Source of the DNA: Phenylobacterium sp.
GTDB taxonomy: Bacteria > Pseudomonadota > Alphaproteobacteria > Caulobacterales > Caulobacteraceae
Direction: 5' to 3'
Assembly: GCF_030651755.1 (NCBI RefSeq)
Contig: NZ_JAUSBZ010000048.1
Location: forward strand, 1-64,000
Length of the DNA stretch: 64,000 nucleotides
The position numbers and the translations under genes are program-made. Of the stretch, positions 9,750 to 18,595 are shown in pieces (positions within the stretch are counted from its first letter, which is position 1; each line of letters starts with the position of its first letter). The notes beneath the pieces were generated by a model. That model did no database searches. It was not told the origin of the DNA and worked only from the letters and a program-made list of their open reading frames with translations.

Positions 9750-10480
9750 AGGGTCTGCTGCGGCGGCCCCGCGTGCAGGCGGTCCTGGGATGGATGGTGG
9801 CGGGCTATCTGCGGCTGATCCTGCGAACGGTCCGTTGGCGTCATGTGAACCTTCAGTCGGTCGAGCCCATGCTGGCCGGCGAGGGAGGAGCCCTGGTTCT
9901 GTTGTGGCACGGCCGGATCCCGGTCAGCCTTTCGCTCGCCCCACACCTGCGGCGCAGGCCCGAGCGTCGGGTCCTGATCTCGCCTTCGTCAGACGGCGAG
10001 TTCCTGGCCCAAGCCCTGGCCCGGTGCGGCTTTCCCGCCATCCGCATGTCTTCGGCCAAAAAGGGGGATGCGGCCAAGGCCCGCGCGGCCGTGGCGGGGT
10101 TTCGGGAGTCCCTGAAGTTGGTCGGTGACGGCGGCGTGCTGGTCATCACCCCAGACGGGCCGCGAGGTCCCAATGAGGTGATCGCCCCAGGCGCCCTGCA
10201 GATCGCCCGGCGAGCCCAGGCTCCGGTCTATCTGGCCGGGATCGCCGCGGCGCCGGCCCTGAGCCTGAACACCTGGGACAGGGTGATGGTGGCCAGGCCC
10301 TTTGGTCGCGGCGCCGTGGTCTGGGTGGGGCCGTTGCTCGCGCCGGAACAGGCCGATGAGACTCAGATGGCGGCCCTGGGGGCGCAATGGTCGGCGGCCC
10401 TGTCAGCTGCGACCCGCCAGGCCGAAGCCCTGGTCGGGTCGGTCCCGGCGGGGCCTCGGGTTGGGGCGGCGGGGACCTAG
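9746..10480 (+). CDS. DUF374 family lysophospholipid-acyltransferase-like protein
   Basis: The 244-residue protein starts with GTG in a GTGA overlap with the exporter gene. It contains LLWHGRIP early, then ISPSSDGEFLAQALARCGFP and VLVITPDGPRGP, the conserved pattern of DUF374 proteins, which relate to LpxL-type and glycerol-phosphate acyltransferases. The WHGR segment stands where HX4D acyltransferases have their catalytic histidine. In alphaproteobacteria these genes commonly sit with waaA and lpxK, so a role in lipid A or envelope lipid acylation is likely. The donor and acceptor are unknown. One hydrophobic N-terminal segment suggests membrane association. Confidence 0.82.
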
Positions 10481-10484
10481 GCCC

Positions 10485-11459
10485 ATGGCGCACGATCATC
10501 CAGATCATCCCGACGGTCACGGCCATGCTCAGGGTCACAGCCACGACCACAGCCACGGCCTGGGGGGCCACCACCATCACGCCCCCAAGGATTTCGGCCG
10601 GGCCTTCGCCATTGGCGCCGTCCTCAACACCGGCTTTGTCATCGCCGAGGTAGCCGCGGGCCTCTGGTTCGGCTCCCTGGCCCTGCTGGCCGACGCCGGC
10701 CACAATCTGTCCGATGTGATGAGTCTGCTGCTGGCCTGGGGGGCGGTGGGGCTGGCCAAGCGCAAGCCGGCCGGCCGACGCACCTATGGCCTGCGCAAGG
10801 CGACCATCCTGGCCTCGCTCGTCAACGCCATCCTGCTGCTGGTCGCCGTGGGGGCCATCGTCTCCGAAGCCCTGCGGCGGATCGCCGAACCGTCGGAGGT
10901 GGCCGCCGCCCCGGTGATGATCGTGGCGGCCATCGGTGTGGTCATCAACACCGTCACAGCCCTGATGTTCATCGGCGGCGCCAAGGGCGACCTGAACATC
11001 CGCGGCGCCTTCCTGCACATGGCGGCCGATGCGGCGGTCTCCCTGGCGGTGGTGGTCGGGGCCGGCCTCATTGCGCTCACCAGCCTCTACTGGCTTGATC
11101 CCGCGCTCAGCCTGCTCATCGTCGCCGTCATCCTCGTGGGGACCTGGGGCCTGCTGCGGGACTCCGTCGACCTCGCCCTCGACGCCGCGCCCCGGGGGAT
11201 CGATGTGGAGGCGGTGCGGACCTGGCTGGGGGATCAGCCCGGGGTCGCGGGCGTCCATGACCTGCATATCTGGGCGTTGAGCACCACGGAGACGGCCCTG
11301 ACGGCGCACATCACCCGGCCCGACAACACCGAGTCCGACGCCTTTCTGCACGCCGCCTGCGAGGGTCTCCAGGCTCGGTTCGGCATCGGCCACGCCACCT
11401 TGCAGGTGGAGACCGGCGAGGCCTCGGTTTGCCGCCTCTTTCCCGCCGAGGTGGTATGA
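10485..11459 (+). CDS. Cation diffusion facilitator (zinc-type efflux transporter)
   Basis: The 324-residue protein starts with a His-rich tail (about residues 3-33, full of HDH and HGH pairs) followed by six predicted helices. ADAGHNLSDV in helix 2 and HMAADAAVSL in helix 5 carry the metal-site His and Asp residues of CDF transporters such as ZitB/CzcD. The C-terminal domain contains VAGVHDLHIWALS, typical of the cytoplasmic metal-sensing ferredoxin-like fold. It likely exports Zn(II) in exchange for protons. It sits inside an otherwise lipid A operon, four bases after the acyltransferase stop and overlapping waaA by an ATGA. Confidence 0.9.
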   Translation: MAHDHPDHPDGHGHAQGHSHDHSHGLGGHHHHAPKDFGRAFAIGAVLNTGFVIAEVAAGLWFGSLALLADAGHNLSDVMSLLLAWGAVGLAKRKPAGRRTYGLRKATILASLVNAILLLVAVGAIVSEALRRIAEPSEVAAAPVMIVAAIGVVINTVTALMFIGGAKGDLNIRGAFLHMAADAAVSLAVVVGAGLIALTSLYWLDPALSLLIVAVILVGTWGLLRDSVDLALDAAPRGIDVEAVRTWLGDQPGVAGVHDLHIWALSTTETALTAHITRPDNTESDAFLHAACEGLQARFGIGHATLQVETGEASVCRLFPAEVV

Positions 11460-12751
11460 AGCCCGTCCCCCGTTCCCCGGGCCTTGTGGTCTATGGCCTG
11501 GCGCTGGCGGCTCTCGAGCCCCTGGCGCCTCTCCTGCTGCGCGCCCGCGCCCGACGGGGCAAGGAGGACGCCGAACGGCTGGACGAGCGCCTGGGCCGGC
11601 CAAGGGCCGCCCGCCCGGCGGGCGAGGTGGTCTGGCTGCACGGGGTGAGCGTCGGCGAAAGCGTCTCGCTGATCCCCCTGGTGGAAGCCCTGCGGGCTCA
11701 GCGGCCCGACCTGAACCTGCTGGTCACCTCCGGGACGCGCACCGCGGCCGAACTCCTGGCCCGGCGCCTGCCGGCGGGCGTCATCCACCAGTACGCCCCA
11801 GTGGACGGCCCCCGGGCGGTGGCCGGCTTTCTGGACCACTGGCGCCCCACCACGGCGATCCTGGTGGAGAGCGAGCTGTGGCCCAATCTGATCCTCGGCG
11901 CCGCCCGTCGCGGGGTGCGGCTGGCCCTGGTGTCGGCCCGCATGACCCAGAAAAGCGCCGATGGCTGGGCGCGGGCGGCCGGCGCGGCCCGGGCCATCTT
12001 GCAGAGCTTCGACCTGATCCTGCCCCAGGACGCCGAGACCGAGACCCGGCTGCAGGGCCTTGGGGCCACCACCGGCCCGCAGTTGAATCTCAAGCAGGTG
12101 GGCGCGCCCCTGCCCTGCGATGCGGCCGAACTGGAGCGCCTGCGTCAGCTGACCGCTGGGCGACCGGTGGTGCTGGCCGCCAGCACCCATCCGGGGGAGG
12201 AAGCCCTGGTGGCCGAGGCCGTCCACCGCCTGCGCGACGCCCAAGCCGGCGTCCTGCTGATCATTGCGCCCCGGCACCCGGAGCGCGGTGAGGCCGTGGC
12301 CGAGATCCTGCGGACCGCAGGCTTCAACACCGCCCGGCGCAGCGCCGGCGAGGCGCCTGGGCCGCTGGTCAGCGCCTATGTGGCCGACACCCTGGGCGAG
12401 CTTGGCCTGTTCTTCCGCCTGGCCGATATCGTGGTGATGGGCGGCGGCTACGCCCCTGGCGTCGGCGGCCATAACCCCCTGGAGCCGGCCCGGTTGGGGG
12501 CGGCCATCCTCACCGGCCCGTCGGTCTTCAACGCCGGATCGACCTATGAGGCGATGTTTGACGAGGTGGCCGCCCTCTGCGCCCCCGACGGCGAGGCCCT
12601 GACCCGTCATATCGCCGGACTGCTGGACAATCCCGCCATCGCCCGCCGGATGGGCGCCGCGGCCCAGGCCCATGCCGAGCGCTATGGCGCGGCCCTGGAG
12701 ACGGCCATGGCCCGCCTCGCCCCGCTGCTGCCCGCTCAGGCGGCGCCATGA
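11456..12751 (+). CDS. waaA: 3-deoxy-D-manno-octulosonic acid transferase
   Basis: The 431-residue GT30 enzyme should add Kdo from CMP-Kdo to lipid IVA at the inner membrane. Signs are the N-terminal hydrophobic segment, VVWLHGVSVGESVSLIPLV with the catalytic glutamate region, LLVTSGTRTAAELLARRL, ILVESELWPNLI, LVSARMTQKS and GGGYAPGVGGHNPLEPARLG near the C-terminus, all hallmarks of KdtA. The ATG overlaps the upstream CDF stop and its own stop overlaps lpxK, both by ATGA. Whether it adds one or two Kdo residues cannot be read. Confidence 0.93.
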   Translation: MKPVPRSPGLVVYGLALAALEPLAPLLLRARARRGKEDAERLDERLGRPRAARPAGEVVWLHGVSVGESVSLIPLVEALRAQRPDLNLLVTSGTRTAAELLARRLPAGVIHQYAPVDGPRAVAGFLDHWRPTTAILVESELWPNLILGAARRGVRLALVSARMTQKSADGWARAAGAARAILQSFDLILPQDAETETRLQGLGATTGPQLNLKQVGAPLPCDAAELERLRQLTAGRPVVLAASTHPGEEALVAEAVHRLRDAQAGVLLIIAPRHPERGEAVAEILRTAGFNTARRSAGEAPGPLVSAYVADTLGELGLFFRLADIVVMGGGYAPGVGGHNPLEPARLGAAILTGPSVFNAGSTYEAMFDEVAALCAPDGEALTRHIAGLLDNPAIARRMGAAAQAHAERYGAALETAMARLAPLLPAQAAP

Positions 12752-13770
12752 AGCTCTCCACTCCCCGCTGGTGGTACGTCCGCGAACGCGATCGCGCCGC
12801 CATGCCCATGACCCGGGCCCTGCTGAAACCGGCGTCCTGGATCTGGGCGGCGGTGACCGCCGGCAAGATCGCCAGGGCGGTTCCCCATGATCCAGGGGCG
12901 CCCGTGATCTGTGTGGGCAACATCACCATGGGCGGGACCGGCAAGACGCCGGTGGTCCAGGAAATCCTCGCCCGGCTGAGAGCGCGGGGGATCGAGGCGC
13001 ACGGCCTGTCCCGGGGCTATGGCGGGCGTTTGGCGGGCCCCGTCCAGGCTGACCCCGCCCTGCACACCGCCGCCGATGTGGGCGACGAGCCGCTGATGAT
13101 GGCCAAGTCGGCGCCCATCTGGATCGCCCGGGACCGCGCAGCCGGCGCCCGCGCCGCCGCCCTGGCCGGCGCCGGGGCCATTGTCATGGACGACGGCCAC
13201 CAGAACCCGAGCCTGACCAAGCGGCTGTCGCTGATCGTGGTGGATGGAGAGACCCGCGAAGGGGAATGGCCCTTTGGCGACGGCGCGGTCTTTCCCGCCG
13301 GTCCCATGCGCGAGCCCCTGGCTGCTGGACTCGCCCGGGCCGATGCGGTGGTCATGATGCTGCCCGCTGACCTGGCTGCGCCAGACCGCGAGCTTCTGGC
13401 GCTGTTTGACCAGACGCCCGTGCTGATCGCCCGGCTCAGCGCCTCATCGCCGCCGCCGACGGGGCCGCAGGTGGCCTTCGCCGGCGTGGGCAAGCCCTGG
13501 AAGGTGGAGCGCGCCTTGAAGGCGGCCGGCTGCGAGCTGGCCGACTTCGTCGCGCTGCCGGACCACTTCGCCTATGACGCCGCAACGCTGGCCCGCCTGG
13601 CCGCCCGGGCCGAGGACTTCGGGGCCGGGCTGGTGACGACGGAAAAGGACTGGGCGCGTCTGCCGCCCGAATGGCGCACCCGGGTGGTCGCCTGGCCAGT
13701 GCAGGCGCAGTTCGAGGACGAGGCCGCCCTGGACGCCTTGCTGTCCAGGGCGATCGGTCAGCCTCTTTAA
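12748..13770 (+). CDS. lpxK: Tetraacyldisaccharide 4'-kinase
   Basis: The 340-residue kinase phosphorylates the 4' position of the lipid A disaccharide using ATP. The N-terminal hydrophobic region is followed by VICVGNITMGGTGKTPVVQE, the P-loop of LpxK, then LSRGYGG and later VMDDGHQNPSL, where Asp and His are the catalytic pair of the family. The C-terminal ATTEKD-like segment appears as VTTEKDWARLP. Length matches the family. It ends the envelope-lipid operon; the stop faces the stop of a convergent phosphotransferase gene 9 bases away. Confidence 0.94.
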   Translation: MKLSTPRWWYVRERDRAAMPMTRALLKPASWIWAAVTAGKIARAVPHDPGAPVICVGNITMGGTGKTPVVQEILARLRARGIEAHGLSRGYGGRLAGPVQADPALHTAADVGDEPLMMAKSAPIWIARDRAAGARAAALAGAGAIVMDDGHQNPSLTKRLSLIVVDGETREGEWPFGDGAVFPAGPMREPLAAGLARADAVVMMLPADLAAPDRELLALFDQTPVLIARLSASSPPPTGPQVAFAGVGKPWKVERALKAAGCELADFVALPDHFAYDAATLARLAARAEDFGAGLVTTEKDWARLPPEWRTRVVAWPVQAQFEDEAALDALLSRAIGQPL

Positions 13771-13779
13771 TCCTGCCCC

Positions 13780-14856
13780 TTAGGCGGTGGCGCCGGCCTT
13801 CTGGGCGAAGCTCCAGCCAGCCTTGGCCAGCTGCGGAACCCGCTCCGCCATGGCCGCGGCCTGGGGGCTGTTGGCCGTGCCGTCGCGCACGCGGCCGACG
13901 ATCCCCTGAATGATGCCGGCCAGGCGGAAGATGTTGTAGGCGAAGTACCAGTTGAGGTCCGGCAGGCTGTCGCGGCCGGTCAGGCGGCAATACTCGGCCA
14001 CATACTCGTCGATGGAGGGAACCCCATGGGCCTCAAGATCGGGGATCTGGGCGATCGCCCCATTGACCCAGTTCATCAACAGATAGGTGAAATCGGCGAG
14101 CGGCTCGCCGAGAGTCGACAGCTCCCAGTCCAGCACGGCGATGACGCGGGGCTCGGTGGGATGCAGCACCATATTGTCCAGGCGGTAGTCCCCGTGGACC
14201 ACCGAGGTGCGCTCCTGGGGCGGCACGGTGCGGGGCAGCCATTCGATCAGCCGCTCCATCTCTTCGAGCTTGACCGTCTCTGAGGCCCGATACTGCTTGG
14301 TCCAGCGGTCGACCTGCCGGCCCATATAGTTGCCGGGCTTGCCATAGTCGCCCAGGCCGATGGCTTCATGATCGGTGTTGTGAAGGTCAGCCAGGGTCTT
14401 GAGCTTGGCCATATAGATCGGGCGGCGCTCTTCCGGCGTGTACTGGGGCAGTTGCTGGTCCCAGAGGATGCGCCCCTCCACCATGTCCATCACATAGAAC
14501 ATGGTGCCGATCACCTCGTCGTCCGTACACAGGCCATAGCTCCGCGCCACCGGGAAGCCGGTGGGATAGAGGGCGCTGATGACCTTGTACTCGCGGTCCA
14601 CCGCGTGCGCCGAGGGCAGCAGCTTGCCCGGCGGCTTGCGGCGCATGACGTACTTCTTGGTGGGCGTCACCAGCTGGTAGGTCGGGTTGGACTGGCCGCC
14701 CTTGAACTGGCGCACCTCCAGCGGCCCCTGGAAGCCTTCGACATTGGCCTGCATCCAGGCCTCAAGGCGGGCCTCGTCGAAGCGGTGGGATTCAGCGACC
14801 TCCTTGGTGCCGGTGTTCAGCTGTTCGCGCTGTTGTTCTGCGGCGTCGGCGGCCAT
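13780..14856 (-). CDS. Phosphotransferase (APH) family protein, ACAD10-like
   Basis: The 358-residue protein has the aminoglycoside phosphotransferase fold: a lysine strand KYVMRRKPPGKLL, the catalytic loop VVHGDYRLDNMVLH, and the metal-binding VIAVLDWELSTLGEPLADF. The same combination is found in proteins related to the kinase part of ACAD10, often linked with acyl-CoA dehydrogenases, so the substrate may be a hydroxyacyl compound rather than an antibiotic. ATG 14856 has an AAAGGGA site upstream. The frame remains open before it, but the start is supported by the ribosome site. It is downstream of purD on the same strand with 137 bases between. Confidence 0.8.
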   Translation of the reverse strand: MAADAAEQQREQLNTGTKEVAESHRFDEARLEAWMQANVEGFQGPLEVRQFKGGQSNPTYQLVTPTKKYVMRRKPPGKLLPSAHAVDREYKVISALYPTGFPVARSYGLCTDDEVIGTMFYVMDMVEGRILWDQQLPQYTPEERRPIYMAKLKTLADLHNTDHEAIGLGDYGKPGNYMGRQVDRWTKQYRASETVKLEEMERLIEWLPRTVPPQERTSVVHGDYRLDNMVLHPTEPRVIAVLDWELSTLGEPLADFTYLLMNWVNGAIAQIPDLEAHGVPSIDEYVAEYCRLTGRDSLPDLNWYFAYNIFRLAGIIQGIVGRVRDGTANSPQAAAMAERVPQLAKAGWSFAQKAGATA

Positions 14857-14969
14857 GGGCGGTTTCCCTTTACTCACGTCTGGGTGCGCGTGTGTCTTAC
14901 GCTTGTTTGAACCCACCTTACCGAGGCGCGGCATGGCGCCGCAAGGCGTTCGACGCCCCAGCGTACCGA

Positions 14970-14986
14970 CCCCTAGAACCTAGGGG
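14970..14986. other. Small perfect hairpin after purD
   Basis: CCCCTAG and CTAGGGG form a 7-base stem with a 3-base loop, a few bases downstream of the purD stop. There is no T tract, so a terminator role is only a guess. Confidence 0.35.
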
Positions 14987-14993
14987 GCTCCGT

Positions 14994-16265
14994 TCAGCGG
15001 TTCAGCGCGCGCCATCCGATGTCGGAGCGATAGAAGCCGCCGGGCATATCAATCTGGTCCACCGCCGCATAGGCCGCCTGACGGGCGGCGGGGAAGTCTG
15101 CGCCAAGGGCGCAGACGTTCAGAACCCGGCCGCCGGCGGCCCGCAGGGTTCCGTCGGCGTCCCTCGCCGTACCGGCATGAAAGACCACGACGCCGTCGCC
15201 GAACGCCTGATCGGCGCCGGTGACGGGCGCGCCCGCCACGGGGGCGTCGGGATAGCCTTGCGCGGCCATCACCACGCAGACGGCGGCTTCATCGCGCCAG
15301 GCCGGGGCCGGAAGCCTGTCGAGCTGGCCCTTGGCGCAGGCGGCCAGATAGGGAACCAGGTCGCTCTCCAGGCGCAGCATCAGCACCTGGCACTCCGGGT
15401 CGCCGAAGCGGACATTGAACTCCACCAGGCGGGGGCCGTCGCGGGTGGCCATGAACTCGACGAACAGGACGCCGCGATAGGGCGCGCCCTCGGCGGCGAT
15501 GGCGGCGAAGGTCGGTTCGGCCAATTCCCGGCGCACGCGATCGATCAGGTCGTCGGTGAACAGGGGGGCCGGCGCATAGGTCCCCATGCCCCCGGTGTTG
15601 GGACCCTGTTCGCCGTCATAGGCCCGCTTGTGGTCCTGGGCGTGGCCAAAGACCAGGGAATGGGTCCCGTCGCACAGGGCGAACAGGGAGCCGATCTCGC
15701 CTTCGAGGAATTCCTCGATCACCACCCGCGCGCCGGCGGCGCCGAAACGGCCCCCCAGGGTGTCGTCGATGGCGGCCTCGGCCTCGGCCCGGCTGGCCGC
15801 GATGACCACCCCCTTGCCGGCCGCCAGGCCATCGGCCTTGATCACATAGGGAGGCGAAAAGCGATCCAGGGCCGCCTTGGCCGCGCCGGCCTCATCGCAG
15901 ACCACATAGGCGCCGGTGGGCAGACCATGGCGCTCGCAGAAGGCCTTGGTGAAGGCCTTGGAGGATTCCAGCTGGCCCGCCGTGCGGCTCGGTCCGAAGC
16001 AGGGAATGCCCGCGGCCGCCAGGGCGTCGGCGAGACCCGCCTCCACCGCCGATTCCGGACCGATCACCACCAGGTCCGCAGTCATCTCCTGGGCCAGGGC
16101 CACCAGGCCCGGGACATCGGTGGCCTTGACTGGACGCAGATCGCCCAGACCCTCCATGCCAGGGTTGCCCGGCGCCATGACCAGGCGGGTGAGCAGGGGC
16201 GATTGGGCGATCTTCCAGGCCAGCGCATGCTCGCGCCCGCCGGAACCGACGAGGAGGATGTTCAT
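14994..16265 (-). CDS. purD: Phosphoribosylamine--glycine ligase (GAR synthetase)
   Basis: The 423-residue ATP-grasp enzyme makes GAR from phosphoribosylamine, glycine and ATP in purine synthesis. It starts MNILLVGSGGREHALAWKI, the universal PurD N-terminus, and carries YVIKADGLAAGKGVVIA (ATP-binding lysine region), NTGGMGTYAPAP and LVEFNVRFGDPECQVLM. The length is normal. It lies 44 bases downstream of phoB on the same strand, so part of its transcription may come from the phosphate operon, although no link between the functions is known. Confidence 0.96.
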   Translation of the reverse strand: MNILLVGSGGREHALAWKIAQSPLLTRLVMAPGNPGMEGLGDLRPVKATDVPGLVALAQEMTADLVVIGPESAVEAGLADALAAAGIPCFGPSRTAGQLESSKAFTKAFCERHGLPTGAYVVCDEAGAAKAALDRFSPPYVIKADGLAAGKGVVIAASRAEAEAAIDDTLGGRFGAAGARVVIEEFLEGEIGSLFALCDGTHSLVFGHAQDHKRAYDGEQGPNTGGMGTYAPAPLFTDDLIDRVRRELAEPTFAAIAAEGAPYRGVLFVEFMATRDGPRLVEFNVRFGDPECQVLMLRLESDLVPYLAACAKGQLDRLPAPAWRDEAAVCVVMAAQGYPDAPVAGAPVTGADQAFGDGVVVFHAGTARDADGTLRAAGGRVLNVCALGADFPAARQAAYAAVDQIDMPGGFYRSDIGWRALNR

Positions 16266-16309
16266 GGGCGGGCTTTGCCGCGCCCGACCTCAGGCGTCAA
16301 GCGAGGGGC

Positions 16310-16999
16310 TCAGGCCTCGACGTCGAGGGAATAGCCGGCCGAGCGCACGGTGCGGATGGGATCGATCTCGGCCTCGCGGTTCAAGGCCTTGCGCAGGCGG
16401 CCCACATGCACGTCGACGGTGCGGGCCTCCACATAGACATCCGAGCCCCAGACCGCGTCGAGGAGCTGTTCGCGCGAGAACACCCGGCCAGGGTGCTGCA
16501 TCAGATAGTCCAGCAGGCGGAACTCGGTGGGACCCAGATGGATCTCCTGGCCGCCCCGCTTCACCCGGTGGGCGACCCGGTCGATGACCAGGTCGCCGAT
16601 GCGAACCCGATCCTCCGCCAGGCCCGGCCGCAGGCGCCGCAGGACCGCGCGGATGCGAGCCGACAGCTCGGACATGGAGAAGGGCTTGACGATGTAGTCG
16701 TCGGCGCCGGTGTCCAGGCCGCGGATGCGGTCGGTCTCCTCGCCCCTTGCCGTGAGCATGATGATCGGAATGTTGCGGGTTTCCGAGCGCGCCCGCAGAC
16801 GGCGGCAGACCTCGATCCCGGAGACCTTCGGCAGCATCCAGTCCAGCAGGATCAGGTCGGGAAGCTTCTCATCGACCATCATCAGGGCTTCCTCGCCATC
16901 GGCGGCGACGGCGACGGTGTAGCCCTCTTTTTCAAGATTGTAGTTCAGCAGGGTGGCCAGAGAGTCTTCATCCTCGGCGACCAGAATATTGGGGGTCAT
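16310..16999 (-). CDS. phoB: Phosphate regulon response regulator PhoB
   Basis: The 229-residue OmpR-family regulator has a receiver domain with the acidic pocket AEDED, the phosphorylated aspartate in LILLDWMLP (about residue 54), the LTARGEE threonine and the KPFS lysine. The C-terminal winged helix contains LGPTEFRLLDYLMQHPG and RTVDVHVGRLRKALN, typical of PhoB. It activates Pho boxes when phosphorylated by PhoR. It is the last pho gene of the pst operon, 14 bases after phoU. A Pho box upstream of pstC suggests autoregulation. Confidence 0.95.
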   Translation of the reverse strand: MTPNILVAEDEDSLATLLNYNLEKEGYTVAVAADGEEALMMVDEKLPDLILLDWMLPKVSGIEVCRRLRARSETRNIPIIMLTARGEETDRIRGLDTGADDYIVKPFSMSELSARIRAVLRRLRPGLAEDRVRIGDLVIDRVAHRVKRGGQEIHLGPTEFRLLDYLMQHPGRVFSREQLLDAVWGSDVYVEARTVDVHVGRLRKALNREAEIDPIRTVRSAGYSLDVEA

Positions 17000-17013
17000 G
17001 GGCCGAACTTCCG

Positions 17014-17712
17014 TTACGGACGCTGCAGGGGATCGGTCTTGGGCCGGGCGGCCGCTATCGCCTCGTCCCCAGTGATTTCGTAGTGGATGATCTCGGCGAT
17101 GTTGGTGGCGTGATCGCCGATCCGCTCCAGGTTCTTGGCCACGAACAGCAGGTGGGCGCAGGCCGTGATGGTCCGCGGATCGGCCATCATGTAGGTCAGC
17201 AGCTCCCGGAACAGGCTGTTGTAGTGCTCATCGACCTCGTCATCCCGCGACCAGACCGACATGGCCCGCTCCAGGTCCGAGGCGGTATAGGCGTCGAGGA
17301 CTTCCTTCAGACGGGTGACCACCAGCCGGCCCATGCGCTCGATGGAGCGGGTCAGGGGCACCATGGGGTCGGAGTCGATGATGACGATGGTGCGCTTGGC
17401 GATGTTCTTGGCCAGGTCGCCGACGCGCTCGAGATTGTTGGCGATCTTCATGGCCGCGACGGTGCGGCGCAGATCGTTGGCCAGCGGCTGACGCAGGGCG
17501 ATCATGCGGATCGCCTTGCGCTCGATATCGGCCTGAAGCACGTCCAGGCGTTCGTCGCGGCTGACCACCAGGTCGGCGGTCTGCTGGTCCCGGCGGACCA
17601 CGGCCTCCAGCGCGTCGGCCACGGCCGCCTCGGTCAATCCGCCCATCCGCGCGCACTCGGCGGTGAGCATGTTGAGCTCGTCTTCGTAGGCCTTGACGAT
17701 GTGTTCGTTCAT
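17014..17712 (-). CDS. phoU: Phosphate-specific transport accessory protein PhoU
   Basis: The 232-residue all-helical protein contains two PhoU repeats, each with a NLERVGDLAKNIAKR- or NLERIGDHATNIAE-type metal-binding helix (near residues 93-107 and 193-206). PhoU links the Pst transporter to PhoR and restrains the Pho response when phosphate is plentiful. ATG 17712 has a GGAAGGA site upstream. It follows pstB by 16 bases and precedes phoB by 14, in the usual order. Confidence 0.95.
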   Translation of the reverse strand: MNEHIVKAYEDELNMLTAECARMGGLTEAAVADALEAVVRRDQQTADLVVSRDERLDVLQADIERKAIRMIALRQPLANDLRRTVAAMKIANNLERVGDLAKNIAKRTIVIIDSDPMVPLTRSIERMGRLVVTRLKEVLDAYTASDLERAMSVWSRDDEVDEHYNSLFRELLTYMMADPRTITACAHLLFVAKNLERIGDHATNIAEIIHYEITGDEAIAAARPKTDPLQRP

Positions 17713-17728
17713 GGCGGCGTCCTTCCGG

Positions 17729-18595
17729 TCAGCCGAAGCGGCCGGTGATGTAGTCCTGCGTGCGGGTGTCACGCGGGTTGGTGAAAATCTCGTCGGTGGC
17801 GCCGGCCTCGACCACCGCGCCCATGTGGAAGAAGGCCGTGCGCTGGGAGACCCGGGCGGCCTGGGCCATGGAGTGGGTGACGATGACGATGCAGTACTGG
17901 CTGCGCAGGTCGTCGATCAGCTCTTCGATCTTGGCCGTGGCGATGGGGTCCAGCGCCGAGCAGGGCTCGTCCATCAGGATCACTTCAGGGCTGACGGCGA
18001 TGGCCCGGGCGATGACCAGGCGCTGCTGCTGTCCGCCCGAGAGGCTGGTGCCTGGCGCCAGCAGGCGGTCGGAGACTTCCTTCCAGAGACCGGCCCGCTT
18101 CAGGGAGGACTCGACGATATCGGCGAGTTCGCTCTTGCTGGTGGCGAAGCCGTGGATGCGGGGGCCATAGGCCACGTTCTCGAAGATGCTCTTGGGAAAG
18201 GGGTTCGGCTTCTGGAACACCATCCCCACCCGGGCCCGCAGCAGGACGGGGTCGACCTGGCGGTCGTTGACGTCTTCGCCATCAATGATGATCCGCCCAT
18301 TCACCCGGGCGCCGGGGATGGTGTCATTCATCCGGTTGATGCAGCGCAGGAAGGTGGACTTCCCGCAGCCAGAGGGGCCGATCAGGGCGGTGACCATGCG
18401 GTCGGGCATGTCCAGGCTGACGTCGAACAGGGCCTGTTTCTCCCCGTAGAAGACGCTGACATCGCTGGCGGAAACCTTGCCCGTGGCCGATGAGCGGGGC
18501 GCCGTCACGGCCCCCGCGGCCAGGGTGTCGTCGCGTTGGGCGGTCATCTGCGGACTCGAACCTGAGGTGGAGTGGAAGGGCATGGGGATCACCAC
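17729..18595 (-). CDS. pstB: Phosphate ABC transporter ATP-binding protein
   Basis: The 288-residue ATPase drives phosphate uptake through PstCA. It shows Walker [28 protein letters not shown] (Q-loop, typical of PstB), the signature [14 protein letters not shown] and Walker [14 protein letters not shown]. The N-terminus has about 35 residues before the domain. The start is uncertain: GTG 18595 overlaps the pstA stop by 7 bases, while ATG 18583, four codons further in, would leave a 5-base gap. Neither has a strong ribosome site. Confidence 0.95.
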   Translation of the reverse strand: MVIPMPFHSTSGSSPQMTAQRDDTLAAGAVTAPRSSATGKVSASDVSVFYGEKQALFDVSLDMPDRMVTALIGPSGCGKSTFLRCINRMNDTIPGARVNGRIIIDGEDVNDRQVDPVLLRARVGMVFQKPNPFPKSIFENVAYGPRIHGFATSKSELADIVESSLKRAGLWKEVSDRLLAPGTSLSGGQQQRLVIARAIAVSPEVILMDEPCSALDPIATAKIEELIDDLRSQYCIVIVTHSMAQAARVSQRTAFFHMGAVVEAGATDEIFTNPRDTRTQDYITGRFG

